Shown one piece after another: positions 16,359 through 17,021 of a DNA stretch of 17,021 nt. Location: NCBI GenBank assembly GCA_004151065.3, contig NWUY0305092037.1, positions 1-17,021 of the forward strand, in the 5' to 3' direction. Below the pieces are notes generated by a model that searched no databases, had not been told where the DNA came from, and saw nothing but the letters and a program-made list of their open reading frames with translations. Made by a program: the position numbers and the translations under genes. Source of the stretch: Larix sibirica. Taxonomy: Eukaryota; Streptophyta; Pinopsida; Pinales; Pinaceae. The stretch's first letter is position 1; each line of letters starts with the position of its first letter.

Positions 16359-16503
16359 CAAATTGGATTGTTATTAATTATATTTATATTGAAATTGTAG
16401 AATTTAAACTATTAAATAATAGTCATACTTAAAATTGGGTTGTTGTTGATCATATTTATATTAAAATTGCAATAATTGAACTATTAAATAATAAGTCAGA
16501 CTT
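16359..16503. repeat. two-copy tandem repeat, 72-bp period
   Basis: ATTGGATTGTTATTAATTAT at 16362 is matched by ATTGGGTTGTTGTTGATCAT at 16434. Both are followed by ATTTATATT(G/A)AAATTG, an AATT-AACTATTAAATAATA block and a GTCA-ACTT end. The two copies lie head to tail with scattered substitutions. Confidence 0.8.
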
Positions 16504-17021
16504 CATTGAAGTTGACATTCAAAAAACTAGGAAAGGATTGATTAAAATCGAGAAACTAGGAAATTTAGTGTATACAAATATATTTTAAATTGAAATGATT
16601 AACTTAATTATCATAGTTTTAATTATTGTAAGAAATATTTTTTTATTAATAAAATAATTTAAAATATGATATAATATACTTTTCATCACCTTAATTATAC
16701 CAAATTTTTAAGCTTTTTATACTCAAATCTATGTAATCTAAAGAATTGTAAACAAATATTAAATACTATTTTTTTGGAGTAACTGTTGTAGGAGCTGTGC
16801 ATATTGGAGGTGCGTATGATTGGAATAATACCACAACCTCTTATTGAAATCGAATTTACAAGTATGACATTTATACATCTAAGTCAAAGTGCCCTTCTGG
16901 ACAAGATTGACTTGCCACAATGATTTTTTCCCTTTTCTTCCTCATAGTCATTAGCACATCTATAGAAAATATTTTGCAAGCATAAGTCATGCATTTAGGT
17001 ATAGAACCAAAGACTCCCGTT
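16504..17021. other. AT-rich terminal stretch, no gene seen
   Basis: 16550-16770 is very AT-rich. The last 250 bases are more mixed, but hold only short frames without recognisable motifs. Confidence 0.4.

Noticed and set aside
1-17021. Search for CRISPR arrays, phage modules, rRNA genes or a bacterial-type defence or toxin system
   Set aside because: No regularly spaced identical repeats, operon-like gene spacing or matching protein motifs were found; all identifiable content is plant nuclear or organelle-derived.

Overview
The window looks like gene-poor nuclear DNA of a land plant, probably a seed plant with a large, repeat-rich genome. The evidence is a relic of the fused plant NADH-glutamate synthase gene that keeps splice-site-like exon borders, a plant-type L1 LINE with a C-terminal RNase H domain, an AT-rich background with many decayed short tandem duplications, and a relic of a plant mitochondrial ribosomal protein gene. 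A gymnosperm would fit, but nothing seen here proves it. There are no prokaryotic operons, CRISPR arrays or rRNA genes, and I found no credible tRNA.

Layout. 1-700 is non-repetitive sequence with one unidentified open frame on the minus strand. 700-1200 is somewhat GC-richer and ends in a strong hairpin (1205-1247). 1250-4400 is intron-like or intergenic DNA holding a series of short local duplications: 1256-1395, 1485-1652 with 1840-1923, 2221-2380, 2778-2887, 3238-3375 and 3645-3889. 4423-5140 is a broken EF-hand calcium-binding protein gene. 5567 to about 9530 is a decayed, 5'-truncated LINE on the minus strand. Its order along the minus strand is endonuclease, linker, reverse transcriptase, zf-RVT zinc-binding region and RNase H. 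9971-11033 holds three exons of an NADH-GOGAT pseudogene on the plus strand, with both introns still present. 11034-15780 is AT-rich DNA with no recognisable gene, apart from one unidentified minus-strand frame (12845-13189) and some duplications. 15783-16103 is a frameshifted copy of mitochondrial rps13. 16104-17021 is AT-rich again and contains a 72-bp tandem duplication.

No gene in the window appears both intact and identifiable. All four recognisable protein genes (EF-hand protein, LINE ORF2, GOGAT, rps13) carry stops or frameshifts, so I see no working pathway or new system. The most informative points are the retained intron structure of the GOGAT relic, with a likely lost splice acceptor; the organelle-to-nucleus rps13 relic; the LINE RNase H domain with a substituted catalytic Asp; and the unusual density of 50-122 bp tandem duplications.
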